64,000 nucleotides of DNA from assembly GCF_014207955.1 (NCBI RefSeq), contig NZ_JACHLK010000001.1, positions 744,001 through 808,000 of the forward strand, written 5' to 3'. Position 1 is the stretch's first letter. Every line of letters begins with the position of its first letter. Of this stretch, positions 53,513 to 63,253 are shown in pieces. Made by a program: the position numbers and the translations under genes. The notes below the pieces were generated by a model. That model was given only the letters and a program-made list of their open reading frames with translations, had not been told where the DNA came from and searched no databases. This stretch comes from Acidovorax soli. GTDB taxonomy: Bacteria > Pseudomonadota > Gammaproteobacteria > Burkholderiales > Burkholderiaceae_C.

Positions 53513-53531
53513 TGAGAAAGATCCTTTCTCA
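53513..53531. promoter_or_regulatory. inverted repeat, likely Lrp-type operator
   Basis: TGAGAAAGATCCTTTCTCA is a perfect 8-bp inverted repeat with a 3-base centre, in the 188-bp divergent region between the Lrp gene and the oxidoreductase gene. Its size and AT-rich symmetric form fit Lrp/AsnC sites. Binding is inferred. Confidence 0.6.
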
Positions 53532-53687
53532 GAATAGCCTAAATGCGGCACACAACGCAAAGACATATCAGCGACGCGGGCATACACTTGTCTCCACACT
53601 GGAGGTGCCGCCCTAAACGGGAGGCGCGGCCATGAACCACAGCTTCCACAAGAGGCGCACCCCACAAAAGCCATTGGAGACATAGCC

Positions 53688-56600
53688 ATGAATGCCCCGC
53701 TGCCCGAGCACATCCGCAAGGCCCTCGAGACCGTCACGCTGGACGATAAGTACTCTTTAGACAGTGGGCGGGCCTTCATGAGCGGGGTGCAGGCCCTGGT
53801 TCGCCTGCCCATGCTGCAGCGCCAGCGCGATGCCGTGGCAGGGCTCAACACCGCCGGCTTCATCAGCGGCTACCGTGGTTCGCCTCTGGGCACCTACGAC
53901 CAGGCCCTGTGGGCGGCCAAGAAGCACCTGGCGGCCAACAACATCGTCTTCCAGCCCGGGGTGAACGAGGAGCTCGGCGCCACGGCCGTCTGGGGCACGC
54001 AGCAGCTCGACCTGTACCCCCAGTCCAAGAAGTTCGATGGCGTTTTCGGCATCTGGTACGGCAAGGGCCCGGGTGTGGACCGTTGCTCGGACGTGTTCAA
54101 GCACGCCAACATGGCAGGCACCGCCAAGCATGGTGGCGTGATCGCCATCGCGGGCGACGACCACATCAGCAAGAGCAGCACGGCCGCGCACCAGAGCGAC
54201 CACATCTTCAAGGCCTGCGGCACGCCGGTGTTCTTCCCGAGCAGCGTGCAGGAAATCCTGGACATGGGCCTGCACGCCTTCGCCATGAGCCGCTTCTCGG
54301 GCGTGTGGTCGGGCATGAAGACCATCCAGGAGGTGGTGGAGTCCTCCAGCAGCATCTTGGTGGACCCCGACCGTGTGAAGATCGTGATGCCCGAGGACTT
54401 CGTGATGCCGCCCGGCGGCCTGCACATCCGCTGGCCCGATGCGCCGCTGGAGCAGGAAGCGCGCCTCATGGACTACAAGTGGTACGCGGCCCTGGCGTAC
54501 ATCCGCGCCAACAAGCTCAACTACAACGTGGTCGAAGGCCCGAACGACCGCTTCGGCATCATCGCCAGCGGCAAGGCCTACAACGACACGCGCCAGGCCC
54601 TGGTGGACCTGGGCCTCGATGACGCCACCTGCCGCCAGCTCGGTATCCGCGTGCACAAGGTGAACGTGGTGTGGCCGCTCGAAGCGACCATCACGCGCGA
54701 CTTCGCGCAAGGGCTGCAGGAGATCCTCGTGGTCGAGGAAAAGCGCCAGGTCATCGAATACCAGCTCAAGGAAGAGCTCTACAACTGGCGCGCCGACGTG
54801 CGCCCGAATGTGCTGGGCAAGTTCGACGAGCCCGAGGGCGATGCGACGGGCGGCGAGTGGTCCATGCCCAACCCCAGCCAGAACTGGCTGCTGCGCGCCA
54901 AGGCCGACCTGACCCCGGCCATCATTGCCAAGGCGATCGCCAAGCGGCTCAAGAAGCTGGGGGTCTCGGACGACATCATCGCCCGCATGGACGCGCGCAT
55001 TGCCGTCATCGAAGCCAGCGAGCGCGGCATGGCCGAGCTCAAGGTGGACACGGGTGAGCGTGCGCCCTGGTTCTGCAGCGGCTGCCCGCACAACACCAGC
55101 ACCCGCGTGCCCGAGGGCTCGCGCGCCGTGGCCGGCATCGGCTGCCACTACATGGCCAACTGGATGCCCGACCGCAACACCTCCACCTTCACGCAGATGG
55201 GCGGCGAGGGCGTGACCTGGGTGGGCCAGGCACCGTTCACCACCGACCAGCACGTGTTTGCCAACCTGGGCGACGGCACCTACTTCCACAGCGGGCTGCT
55301 GGCCATCCGCCAGAGCATCGCGGCGGGCACCAACATCACCTACAAGGTGCTCTACAACGACGCCGTGGCCATGACCGGCGGCCAACAGGTGGGTGAGCGG
55401 CCCGAAGGCCACTCGGTGCTGCAGATCATGAACAGCCTGAAGTCGGAGGGCGTGGTCAAGCTCATCATCGTCACCGACGAGCCGCAGAAGTACGACGGCG
55501 TGGCGCTGGCCGAGGGCGTGACGGTGCACCACCGCGATGAACTCGACGCGCTGCAGCGCCAGTTCCGCGAGATCAAGGGCTGCACGGTCATCATCTACGA
55601 CCAGACCTGCGCCACCGAAAAACGCCGCCGCAGGAAGCGCGGCACCCTGGCCACGCCCGACAAGACCGTGGTCATCAACGACCTGGTGTGCGAGGGCTGC
55701 GGCGATTGCTCGACCAAGTCCAACTGCCTGAGCGTGGAGCCGGTGGAGACGGAGTTCGGCCGCAAGCGCCGCATCAACCAGAGCACGTGCAACAAGGACT
55801 ACTCCTGCGTCAACGGTTTCTGCCCGAGCTTCGTCACGGTGGAAGGCGGCAAGCTCAAGAAGCCCAAGAAGGAAAAGAAGGGCGACCTGGCCAGTCTGCC
55901 GGCCATCCCCGATCCCGTGCTGCCCGTGGCCGAGGCGGCCTGGGGCATCGTGGTCGGCGGCGTGGGCGGCACAGGCGTGATCACCATCGGCTCGCTGCTG
56001 GGCATGGCAGCCCACCTGGACGGCAAGGGCGTCATCACCCAGGACGCCGGCGGCCTGGCCCAGAAGGGCGGCGCCACCTGGAGCCACATCCAGATCGCCA
56101 ACCGGCCCGAGGCCATCTACACCACCAAGGTCGACACCGCCAAGGCGGACCTGGTGATCGGCTGCGATTCCATCGTCGCGGCGCACAAGTACACGCTGGC
56201 CGTGATGCAGCCGGGCCGCACCTTCGTGGCGCTCAATACCCATGGTACGCCCACGGCGGCCTTCGTGACCAACCCCAACTGGCAGTTCCCCGGCGCCAAC
56301 TGCGACAGCGCCATTGCGGCGGCGGTCGGGGCCGGTGGCGTGGGCAGCTTCGATGCCGAGCAGGTCGCCACCCAGCTGCTGGGCGACAGCATCTACACCA
56401 ACCCGCTGATGCTGGGCTATGCCTGGCAAAAGGGCCGCGTGCCGCTGACCTACGCTTCGCTGATGCGCGCCATGGAGCTCAATGGCGTGCAGGTGGACAA
56501 CAACAAGGCGGCCTTCGAATGGGGCCGCCGCTGTGCCCACGACGTGAAGGCCGTGCAGTCGCTGTTCCAGGCGGCGCAGGTGATCGAGTTCGTCAAGAAA

Positions 56601-57263
56601 CCATCGATCACGGAGATGCTGTCCAAGCGCGTGGACTTCCTCACGGACTACCAGAACGCCGCCTATTCCGCCGAGTACACGGCCTTTGTCGAAAAGGTGC
56701 GCGCTGCCGAAGGCCAACTGGGGACCACGACGCGCCTGTCGGAGGCCGTGGCCCGCTACCTGTTCAAGCTCATGGCCTACAAGGACGAGTACGAGGTGGC
56801 ACGCCTGCACACCGACAAGGCCTTCACGGACAAGATCGCGAACATGTTCGAAGGCGACTACAAGCTGGTGCACCACCTGGCCCCGCCCATGACGGCCAAG
56901 AAGAACGAGCGCGGTGAACTGGTCAAGCAACCCTTTGGCCCCTGGATGCGCAGCGCCTTCAGTGTGCTGGCCAAGCTCAAGGGCCTGCGTGGCACGGCCT
57001 TCGACCCCTTCGGCCGCACCGAAGAGCGCCGCATGGAGCGCGCGCTGATCGTGGAGTACCGCGCCTGCATCGACGAGCTGCTGCAGGGCCTCACCGCCGA
57101 CAACCTGGCGCTGGCCGTGGAGATTGCCCGCATTCCCGAAGAGATCCGCGGCTACGGTCATGTGAAGGAGCGCCACCTGGCGGCGGCCCGTCCCAAGTGG
57201 GAGGGCCTGATGGCCCAATGGCGCCGGGGCGGTGCGGTGCGGACCGAGCGCCAGGCCGCTTGA
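53688..57263 (+). CDS. fused indolepyruvate ferredoxin oxidoreductase (IorA/IorB-type)
   Basis: A 1191-residue enzyme that oxidatively decarboxylates aryl or branched-chain 2-oxo acids to acyl-CoA, passing electrons to ferredoxin. The N-terminal pyruvate-oxidoreductase-type domain has YRGSPLGTYDQALWAAKKHL. The thiamine-diphosphate domain has CSGCPHNTSTRVPEGSRAVA and LYNDAVAMTGGQQVGERP. A cysteine cluster CEGCGDCSTKSNC suggests an Fe-S site. The gamma domain has GGVGGTGVITIGSLLG and DAGGLAQKGGATWSH, and a C-terminal helical domain follows. The ribosome site is TTGGAGA. Control by the divergent Lrp regulator is probable. It is followed by a terminator. Confidence 0.95.
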   Translation: MNAPLPEHIRKALETVTLDDKYSLDSGRAFMSGVQALVRLPMLQRQRDAVAGLNTAGFISGYRGSPLGTYDQALWAAKKHLAANNIVFQPGVNEELGATAVWGTQQLDLYPQSKKFDGVFGIWYGKGPGVDRCSDVFKHANMAGTAKHGGVIAIAGDDHISKSSTAAHQSDHIFKACGTPVFFPSSVQEILDMGLHAFAMSRFSGVWSGMKTIQEVVESSSSILVDPDRVKIVMPEDFVMPPGGLHIRWPDAPLEQEARLMDYKWYAALAYIRANKLNYNVVEGPNDRFGIIASGKAYNDTRQALVDLGLDDATCRQLGIRVHKVNVVWPLEATITRDFAQGLQEILVVEEKRQVIEYQLKEELYNWRADVRPNVLGKFDEPEGDATGGEWSMPNPSQNWLLRAKADLTPAIIAKAIAKRLKKLGVSDDIIARMDARIAVIEASERGMAELKVDTGERAPWFCSGCPHNTSTRVPEGSRAVAGIGCHYMANWMPDRNTSTFTQMGGEGVTWVGQAPFTTDQHVFANLGDGTYFHSGLLAIRQSIAAGTNITYKVLYNDAVAMTGGQQVGERPEGHSVLQIMNSLKSEGVVKLIIVTDEPQKYDGVALAEGVTVHHRDELDALQRQFREIKGCTVIIYDQTCATEKRRRRKRGTLATPDKTVVINDLVCEGCGDCSTKSNCLSVEPVETEFGRKRRINQSTCNKDYSCVNGFCPSFVTVEGGKLKKPKKEKKGDLASLPAIPDPVLPVAEAAWGIVVGGVGGTGVITIGSLLGMAAHLDGKGVITQDAGGLAQKGGATWSHIQIANRPEAIYTTKVDTAKADLVIGCDSIVAAHKYTLAVMQPGRTFVALNTHGTPTAAFVTNPNWQFPGANCDSAIAAAVGAGGVGSFDAEQVATQLLGDSIYTNPLMLGYAWQKGRVPLTYASLMRAMELNGVQVDNNKAAFEWGRRCAHDVKAVQSLFQAAQVIEFVKKPSITEMLSKRVDFLTDYQNAAYSAEYTAFVEKVRAAEGQLGTTTRLSEAVARYLFKLMAYKDEYEVARLHTDKAFTDKIANMFEGDYKLVHHLAPPMTAKKNERGELVKQPFGPWMRSAFSVLAKLKGLRGTAFDPFGRTEERRMERALIVEYRACIDELLQGLTADNLALAVEIARIPEEIRGYGHVKERHLAAARPKWEGLMAQWRRGGAVRTERQAA

Positions 57264-57295
57264 AGTCCGGCGGCCTGGCCGCACCTTGCAGGGAG

Positions 57296-57320
57296 AGCCC
57301 GCGCTTGCGTGGGCTTTTTT
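57296..57320 (+). terminator. Rho-independent terminator of the oxidoreductase gene
   Basis: AGCCCGCG (57296-57303) pairs with CGTGGGCT (57308-57315) around CTTG, followed by TTTTT. It lies 33 bases past the stop. The sequence after it, GCTATCAGGAGTGTAGC, forms a second small inverted repeat. Confidence 0.85.
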
Positions 57321-57531
57321 GCTATCAGGAGTGTAGCAATTGATCCTTTGCAGGCTTGCCAGAGTCGGCATTCTGTGGAGGACAACAAACACCCGCTGCC
57401 ACCTTGGGTCATACCCCTTGGGGGCGTGGCGGGGGCCCGCATACAATGTCCTGTTCCGCCCGGTGAGCGCGCAGGCGCTGTCTGCAGGCGGTTTTCAGTG
57501 TGTTTTGACCATCCGTTGTGGAGTTCCGTCC

Positions 57532-57867
57532 GTGTTTATTTCTTCTGCTTTTGCCCAGACCGCTCCCGCCGCCGCTGCGGGCGGTGGCGACATGATGTCC
57601 TCGCTCACCGGCATGCTGCCCCTGGTGCTCATGTTCGTGGTGCTGTATTTCGTCATGATCCGCCCCCAGATGAAGCGCCAGAAGGAACACCGCGCCATGA
57701 TCGACGCCATCGCCAAGGGCGATGAGGTGGCCACGGCCGGCGGCATCGTGGGCAAGGTCACGCGCCTGTCCGAAGGCTTCCTGCACATCGAGATCGCCAG
57801 CGGCGTGGAAGTGCAGCTGCAGCGCAGCGCCGTGGTCCAGGTCCTGCCCAAGGGCACGGCCAAGTAA
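57532..57867 (+). CDS. yajC: preprotein translocase subunit YajC
   Basis: An accessory subunit of the Sec holotranslocon that associates with SecDF. The predicted start is GTG at 57532 (GTG-TTT-ATT), ten bases after a GGAG site, giving 111 residues, normal for YajC. The N-terminus is FISSAFAQTAPAAAAGGGDM, followed by one membrane segment (MLPLVLMFVVLYFVMIRPQ, about 30-48). The cytosolic domain has KGDEVATAGGIVGKVTRL. The frame stays open upstream without YajC-like sequence. It is the first gene of yajC-secD-secF. Confidence 0.93.
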   Translation: MFISSAFAQTAPAAAAGGGDMMSSLTGMLPLVLMFVVLYFVMIRPQMKRQKEHRAMIDAIAKGDEVATAGGIVGKVTRLSEGFLHIEIASGVEVQLQRSAVVQVLPKGTAK

Positions 57868-57950
57868 GGCCCGAGAGAGCCCCGTGTGTCCAGGGCGCCC
57901 GGTGCAAGGCCGGCGCCCTCTGAAGCTTTCCAAGAGGCAAGAGCGCGATC

Positions 57951-59837
57951 ATGAACCGATATCCGGTGTGGAAGTACGCGATCCTGGTGATCGTGCTGCT
58001 GGTGGGGACCCTGTACACCCTGCCCAATTTCTTTGGCGAGGCCCCTGCGGTGCAGGTGTCTGCCGTCAAATCCTCCGTGAAAGTGGACACCGCTGTCCTG
58101 CAGCGGGTGGAAGAGGCGCTCAAGGCCGCCAGCATCACGCCCGTTTCCGTGAGCCTGGAGGGCAATTCGGTGCGGGCCCAGCTCGACTCGGTGGACACCC
58201 AGGGCAAGGCCAAGGACGCGATCCAGAAGGTCCTGGTTCCCAATGAGGCCGATGCCTCCTATGTGGTGGCGCTCAACATGTTCTCGCTGTCGCCCAAGTG
58301 GCTGACCTCGATCCATGCCATGCCCATGTACCTGGGCCTGGACCTGCGCGGTGGCGTGCACTTCATGCTGCAGGTGGACATGCAGGCCGCGCTGACCAAG
58401 AAGGCCGAGTCCTATGCCGGCGACCTGCGCACCCTGCTGCGCGACAAGAACATCCGCCATGGCGGCATCAGCCGCGATGGCCAGGCCGTCGAAGTGCGCC
58501 TGCGCGACGAGGCCACGCTCACAGCCGCCCGCAACCTGGTGAGCGACCAGTTCCCCGACCTGGTGGCCACCAGCGTGCCCGACGGCAGCGAGTTCAAGCT
58601 GCGCGCCACCATCAAGCCCGAGGCCACGCGCCGCGTGCAGGAGCAGGCGCTCAAGCAGAACATGGTCACGCTGCACAACCGCATCAACGAACTGGGTGTG
58701 GCCGAGCCGGTGATCCAGCAACAGGGCCTGGACCGCATCGTGGTGCAGTTGCCGGGTGTGCAGGACACGGCCAAGGCCAAGGACATCCTGGGCCGCACGG
58801 CCACGCTGGAAGTGCGCATGGTCGACGAGGGCACCGAGGCCCGCGCGGCCGAATCGGGCCGCGGCCCGGTGCCGTTCGGCTCCGAGCGCTACCCCGATCG
58901 CAGCGGCCAGTCCATCGTGGTCAAGAAGCAGGTCATCCTGACCGGCGAGAACCTGACCGACGCCCAGCCCGGCTTCGACGGCCAGACCCAGGAGCCCACC
59001 GTGAACCTCACGCTGGACGCCAAGGGATCGCGCATCTTCCGCGACGTCACGCGCGAGAACATCAACAAGCGCATGGCCATCGTGCTCTTTGAAAAGGGCA
59101 AGGGCGAGGTGGTCACGGCGCCTGTGATCCGCAGCGAAATCGGCGGCGGCCGGGTGCAGATCTCGGGCCGCATGACCACGGCCGAGGCCAACGACACGGC
59201 GCTGCTGCTGCGCGCAGGCTCGCTGGCGGCGCCCATGGAGATCATCGAGGAATACACCATCGGCCCGAGCCTGGGCGCCGACAACATCGAGCGCGGCATC
59301 CACAGCGTGGTCTGGGGCCTGGTGGCCATTGCGGCCTTCATGTGCTTCTACTACATGCTGTTCGGCGTGTTCTCCAGCGTGGCGCTGGCCGTCAACGTGC
59401 TGCTGCTGATGGCCATCCTGTCCATGCTGCAGGCCACGCTCACGCTGCCCGGCATTGCCGCCATGGCCCTGGCCATTGGCGTGGCCATCGACTCCAACGT
59501 GCTGATCAACGAACGCATCCGCGAGGAACTGCGCGCCGGCCTGTCACCGCAGGCGGCCATCCATGCGGGTTACGAGCGCGCCTGGGCGACCATCCTGGAC
59601 TCCAACGTGACCACGCTGATCGCCGGCCTGGCGCTGCTCGCCTTCGGCTCCGGCCCGGTGCGCGGCTTTGCCGTGGTGCACTGCATCGGCATCCTGACCA
59701 GCATGTTCTCGGCCGTGTTCTTCTCGCGCGGCCTGGTGAACCTGTGGTACGGGCGCCAGAAGAAGCTCAAGAGCGTGTCGATCGGCCAGGTCTGGAAACC
59801 TGATGCCGACGGCACCTCGGTGGCCAAGACGAACTAA
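57951..59837 (+). CDS. secD: protein translocase subunit SecD
   Basis: SecD, with SecF, uses the proton gradient to pull exported proteins through SecYEG. The 628-residue protein has an N-terminal membrane segment (KYAILVIVLLVGTLYTLPNF). The large periplasmic P1 domain includes MYLGLDLRGGVHFMLQVD, and the C-terminal five-segment half has GIAAMALAIGVAIDSNVLIN and NERIREELRAGLS. Start MNRYPVWKYA. SecF follows 12 bp downstream. Confidence 0.97.
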   Translation: MNRYPVWKYAILVIVLLVGTLYTLPNFFGEAPAVQVSAVKSSVKVDTAVLQRVEEALKAASITPVSVSLEGNSVRAQLDSVDTQGKAKDAIQKVLVPNEADASYVVALNMFSLSPKWLTSIHAMPMYLGLDLRGGVHFMLQVDMQAALTKKAESYAGDLRTLLRDKNIRHGGISRDGQAVEVRLRDEATLTAARNLVSDQFPDLVATSVPDGSEFKLRATIKPEATRRVQEQALKQNMVTLHNRINELGVAEPVIQQQGLDRIVVQLPGVQDTAKAKDILGRTATLEVRMVDEGTEARAAESGRGPVPFGSERYPDRSGQSIVVKKQVILTGENLTDAQPGFDGQTQEPTVNLTLDAKGSRIFRDVTRENINKRMAIVLFEKGKGEVVTAPVIRSEIGGGRVQISGRMTTAEANDTALLLRAGSLAAPMEIIEEYTIGPSLGADNIERGIHSVVWGLVAIAAFMCFYYMLFGVFSSVALAVNVLLLMAILSMLQATLTLPGIAAMALAIGVAIDSNVLINERIREELRAGLSPQAAIHAGYERAWATILDSNVTTLIAGLALLAFGSGPVRGFAVVHCIGILTSMFSAVFFSRGLVNLWYGRQKKLKSVSIGQVWKPDADGTSVAKTN

Positions 59838-59849
59838 GGGGCAGTGGCC

Positions 59850-60803
59850 ATGGAATTTTTCAGAATCAAAAAAGACATCCCCTTCATGAAGCACGCGTTG
59901 ATCTTCAACGCGATTTCCTTCCTGACCTTCGCGCTGGCCGTGTTCTTCCTGCTCACGCGCGGGCTGCACCTGTCGGTGGAGTTCACGGGTGGCACGGTCA
60001 TGGAAGTGGCCTATGTCCAGCCGGCCGAGCTCTCCAAGGTGCGCGAGACGGTGGCTGCACTGGGCTACCCCGACGTGCAGGTGCAGACCTTCGGTTCCGC
60101 GCGCGACGTGATGATCCGCCTGCCGGTGCAGAAGGATGTCACTTCTGCCCAACAAAGCGAGCGGGTGCTCACTGCGCTGAAGGCGGCAGACCCCGAGGTC
60201 ACCTTGCGCCGCACCGAGTTCGTCGGGCCGCAGGTGGGCGAGGAGCTGGTGCACGGCGGCCTGATGGCCCTGGGCATGGTGGTGCTGGGCATCGTGATCT
60301 ACCTGGCCTTCCGCTTCGAGTGGAAGTTCGGCGTGGCGGCCATCATCGCCAACCTGCACGACGTGGTGATCATCCTGGGCTTCTTCGCCTTCTTCCAGTG
60401 GGAGTTCTCGCTGTCGGTGCTGGCGGCCGTGCTGGCCGTGCTGGGCTATTCGGTCAACGAGTCGGTCGTTATCTTCGACCGGATCCGCGAGGCCTTCCGC
60501 AAGTACCGCAAGATGACGACGCACGAGGTGATCGACCACGCCATCACCAGCACCATGAGCCGGACCATCATCACCCACGCTTCCACCGAGGCCATGGTGC
60601 TGTCGATGTTCTTCTTCGGCGGCCCGAGTTTGCATTATTTTGCACTCGCGCTGACCATTGGTATCCTGTTTGGTATCTACTCGTCGGTGTTCGTGGCTGC
60701 GGCGATTGCCATGTGGCTGGGCGTCAAGCGTGAAGACCTGATCAAGACCAACACCAAAAAGGACGGCGATCCCAACGATCCCAACGCCGGGGCCACCGTC
60801 TGA
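59850..60803 (+). CDS. secF: protein translocase subunit SecF
   Basis: SecD partner of 317 residues with six membrane segments. The family motifs are LSVEFTGGTVMEV near the first loop, VGPQVGEELVHGGLMAL, and GYSVNESVVIFDRIREAFRK in the second half. The ATG at 59850 follows AAGGGG; a GTG six bases upstream is also in frame. The DUF1631 gene starts 17 bp after it and may be cotranscribed. Confidence 0.97.
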   Translation: MEFFRIKKDIPFMKHALIFNAISFLTFALAVFFLLTRGLHLSVEFTGGTVMEVAYVQPAELSKVRETVAALGYPDVQVQTFGSARDVMIRLPVQKDVTSAQQSERVLTALKAADPEVTLRRTEFVGPQVGEELVHGGLMALGMVVLGIVIYLAFRFEWKFGVAAIIANLHDVVIILGFFAFFQWEFSLSVLAAVLAVLGYSVNESVVIFDRIREAFRKYRKMTTHEVIDHAITSTMSRTIITHASTEAMVLSMFFFGGPSLHYFALALTIGILFGIYSSVFVAAAIAMWLGVKREDLIKTNTKKDGDPNDPNAGATV

Positions 60804-60820
60804 ACCGCTAATATTGGCGC

Positions 60821-63211
60821 ATGCAAAACTCCCCTGCCCCCTCACCGCAGCGCCGCCTGGCACGCCTGGCGCGCCAGCGGTTCGTTGAGGGGCTCTGCGC
60901 AGGGCTGGTGGAGGTGGACAAGACCGTCGCCGACTTCCTGGGGGTGCTGATCGCACAGACCGGAACCGCGCGCGAGATGCAGTCGCGCCGCGACACCTGG
61001 ATGCTCTACCAGCAGCACCATGCCAAATGGGTGTCGGCCACCAGCAACGCCTGGCAGGAGGCACTGGCGCCCCACACCAGCGCGCGTTCGGGTCTGTCTG
61101 CGGCCGGCGGCAACAACCTGTCGTTCGAGCTGCTCAGCGACGACGTGGTGGAAAACAAGATCGTCGCTTCGCGCATGGCGCTGACCATGGCCGAGCAGGC
61201 CGGCCAGCAATTCGACGCACTGCGCCAGCGCACCCAGATGCTCGAAGGGCAGGAGATCGACAGCAGCGACATCCTGCGCCCCGAAACCATCTGCCTGCTG
61301 CTGGTGCAGCAGTGGGTGGAGGCGGGCCTGCCGCGCACCGACCTGCTCACCGTCGTGGACCCCCTGCAGCGCGAACTGGCGAATGTGCTGCAAAAGCAGT
61401 ACCAGGCCACCAACGCCTTCTATGTCGAGCAGGGCGTGGCCGTGTCCTCCGACCTGCGCTCGCGCGTGCGGCGCACCGGAGCGGGAGGCGGTGGCGCACC
61501 GGGCGGCGGCGACACCGGTCCGGGCGGGCTGGCATCGCAGGCCCTGGCCCAGTCGCGCGAAGCGATGGTGGCCGCTGGCCGACAGGGCGGCGCCCCCGCG
61601 GGCATGTACCCGCAGCAGATGCAACCAGGCCCCCACATGCAGGGGCAGCGCATGCCCCAGGGGCCGGGTTATCCCATGCCCCCGGGCGGCATGGGCTTTG
61701 CCACGGGCATGACGCCGCTGATCCGTGCGCGCCAGCGCGCACAGGGCGTCATGGGGCAGCTGCGGCGCCTGCTCACCCAGCCGGCGACGGGCTACGACAT
61801 GATCAAGGCCCCGCCGGCTTCGGCGGCATTGGCGCATGCGCTGTCGGCCCAGCGTGTGCAGGCCGACACCTATTACAGTGGCATCGCCACGCTCATGGAA
61901 GACTACAGCCCGGCCGCCGTGGTGCAGGTGGCGGGGGCCGTGCGCGAGCGCTCCACCGAATTCAAGAACAAGGCCTCCACCGCGGGTGAAAAAGCCATCA
62001 TCGAGGTGGTGGCCCTGATGTTCCAGAGCATCCTGGCCGAAGACCGGATTCCGCCGGCCGTGCGCGTGTGGTTTGCGCGCCTGCAGGTGCCGGTGCTGCG
62101 TGTGGCGCTGGCCGAGCCCGAGTTCTTCAGCAACCTGGACCACCCCGCGCGCCAGTTGATCGACCGCATGGGCGCCTGCGTGATGGGCTTCGACTCCACC
62201 AGCATCAACGGCAGCGCGCTGGAGGCCGAGATCCGCCGCGTGGTGCAGGTGATCGAGCAGTACCCGGAGACCGGCCGCCGCGTGTTCCAGCTGGTCTACG
62301 ACGAGTTCGAGAAGTTTTTGTCCAAGTTCCTCACCGAGAAGCAGGCCACTTCGCGCCTGGTCAGCGTGGCGCAGCAGGTCGAGCAGAAGGAAACCCTGGC
62401 CATCCAGTACACCATCGAGCTGCGCACCATGCTCAAGGACATGCCGGTGCGCGACGAGATCCGCGAGTTCCTGTTCAAGACCTGGGCCGAGGTGCTGGCC
62501 CTGTCGGCCGTGCGCGATGGCGCCCAGCATGCCGACACCATCACCTTGAAGCGCACGGCGGCCGACCTGGTCTGGGCCGCCAGTGCCAAGCCCAACCGCA
62601 GTGACCGCGCGCAGGTCATCCAGAACCTGCCGGGCCTGCTGCAGCGCCTGCGCCAGGGCTTGGCACTGATGGGCATCCATGATGCCCCGCAGGACGCCCT
62701 GATCAAGACGCTCACCGACACGCTGGCCGATGCCTTCCTGTCCAAGACGGCATCGATTCCGCAGGCCCACATCGAGGCCATGGCCAAGCGCCTGGCCAAC
62801 CTCGAGGACTTCATCAACGATGCGACCCTGGGTGACATGCCGCTCAATGCCGACAACATCGAGATGATGCTGGGCATCGACGCCTCGTCGATCCACGTGG
62901 TGGCCGACAACGGCGCACCGGTGGACGAAGGCATGGTCGTCTGGGCCCAGGAGCTCAAGCCCGGTACCTGGTACACGCTGGACCACAATGGCGCATCGGC
63001 GCAGGTGCAGTACGCCTGGCAGAGCCAGCGCAAGCAGCTGCACCTGTTCGCCGCGGTGGACGGCAGCAGCTACCTGATCCAGCTGCGGCGCCTGGCGGCC
63101 TACCTGCAGGCGGGCCTGTTGGTGGCCCAGGACGAGGAAGGCATCACCACGCGCGCCACGCGCGATGCGCTGGCCAAGCTGGACGCCAATCCGGAGCGCT
63201 TGCTGGGCTGA
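60821..63211 (+). CDS. DUF1631 domain protein
   Basis: A 796-residue, mainly helical cytosolic protein matching DUF1631 (MALTMAEQAGQQFDALRQRT, LVQQWVEAGLPRTDLLTVVD, RLQVPVLRVALAEPEFFSNL). A Gly/Pro/Gln/Met-rich disordered linker (about residues 222-305) separates two helical regions. The C-terminal 100 residues (PGTWYTLDHNGASAQVQYAW, LQLRRLAAYLQAGLLVAQD-like) form a beta-rich domain that resembles PilZ-like folds, a weak impression. Function is unknown; DUF1631 is common in beta- and gammaproteobacteria. Confidence 0.9.
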   Translation: MQNSPAPSPQRRLARLARQRFVEGLCAGLVEVDKTVADFLGVLIAQTGTAREMQSRRDTWMLYQQHHAKWVSATSNAWQEALAPHTSARSGLSAAGGNNLSFELLSDDVVENKIVASRMALTMAEQAGQQFDALRQRTQMLEGQEIDSSDILRPETICLLLVQQWVEAGLPRTDLLTVVDPLQRELANVLQKQYQATNAFYVEQGVAVSSDLRSRVRRTGAGGGGAPGGGDTGPGGLASQALAQSREAMVAAGRQGGAPAGMYPQQMQPGPHMQGQRMPQGPGYPMPPGGMGFATGMTPLIRARQRAQGVMGQLRRLLTQPATGYDMIKAPPASAALAHALSAQRVQADTYYSGIATLMEDYSPAAVVQVAGAVRERSTEFKNKASTAGEKAIIEVVALMFQSILAEDRIPPAVRVWFARLQVPVLRVALAEPEFFSNLDHPARQLIDRMGACVMGFDSTSINGSALEAEIRRVVQVIEQYPETGRRVFQLVYDEFEKFLSKFLTEKQATSRLVSVAQQVEQKETLAIQYTIELRTMLKDMPVRDEIREFLFKTWAEVLALSAVRDGAQHADTITLKRTAADLVWAASAKPNRSDRAQVIQNLPGLLQRLRQGLALMGIHDAPQDALIKTLTDTLADAFLSKTASIPQAHIEAMAKRLANLEDFINDATLGDMPLNADNIEMMLGIDASSIHVVADNGAPVDEGMVVWAQELKPGTWYTLDHNGASAQVQYAWQSQRKQLHLFAAVDGSSYLIQLRRLAAYLQAGLLVAQDEEGITTRATRDALAKLDANPERLLG

Positions 63212-63253
63212 TGGGCTGGCGGCCTTCGCAAGGCTGCCTTGGCGCGCCGGTGG

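Noticed and set aside
53757..57446. A 1229-codon open frame antisense to the indolepyruvate oxidoreductase gene
   Set aside because: His/Val/Gly/Ala/Leu-rich translation typical of the reverse frame of a high-GC gene; no motif or plausible start. The sense strand encodes a full, recognisable enzyme.
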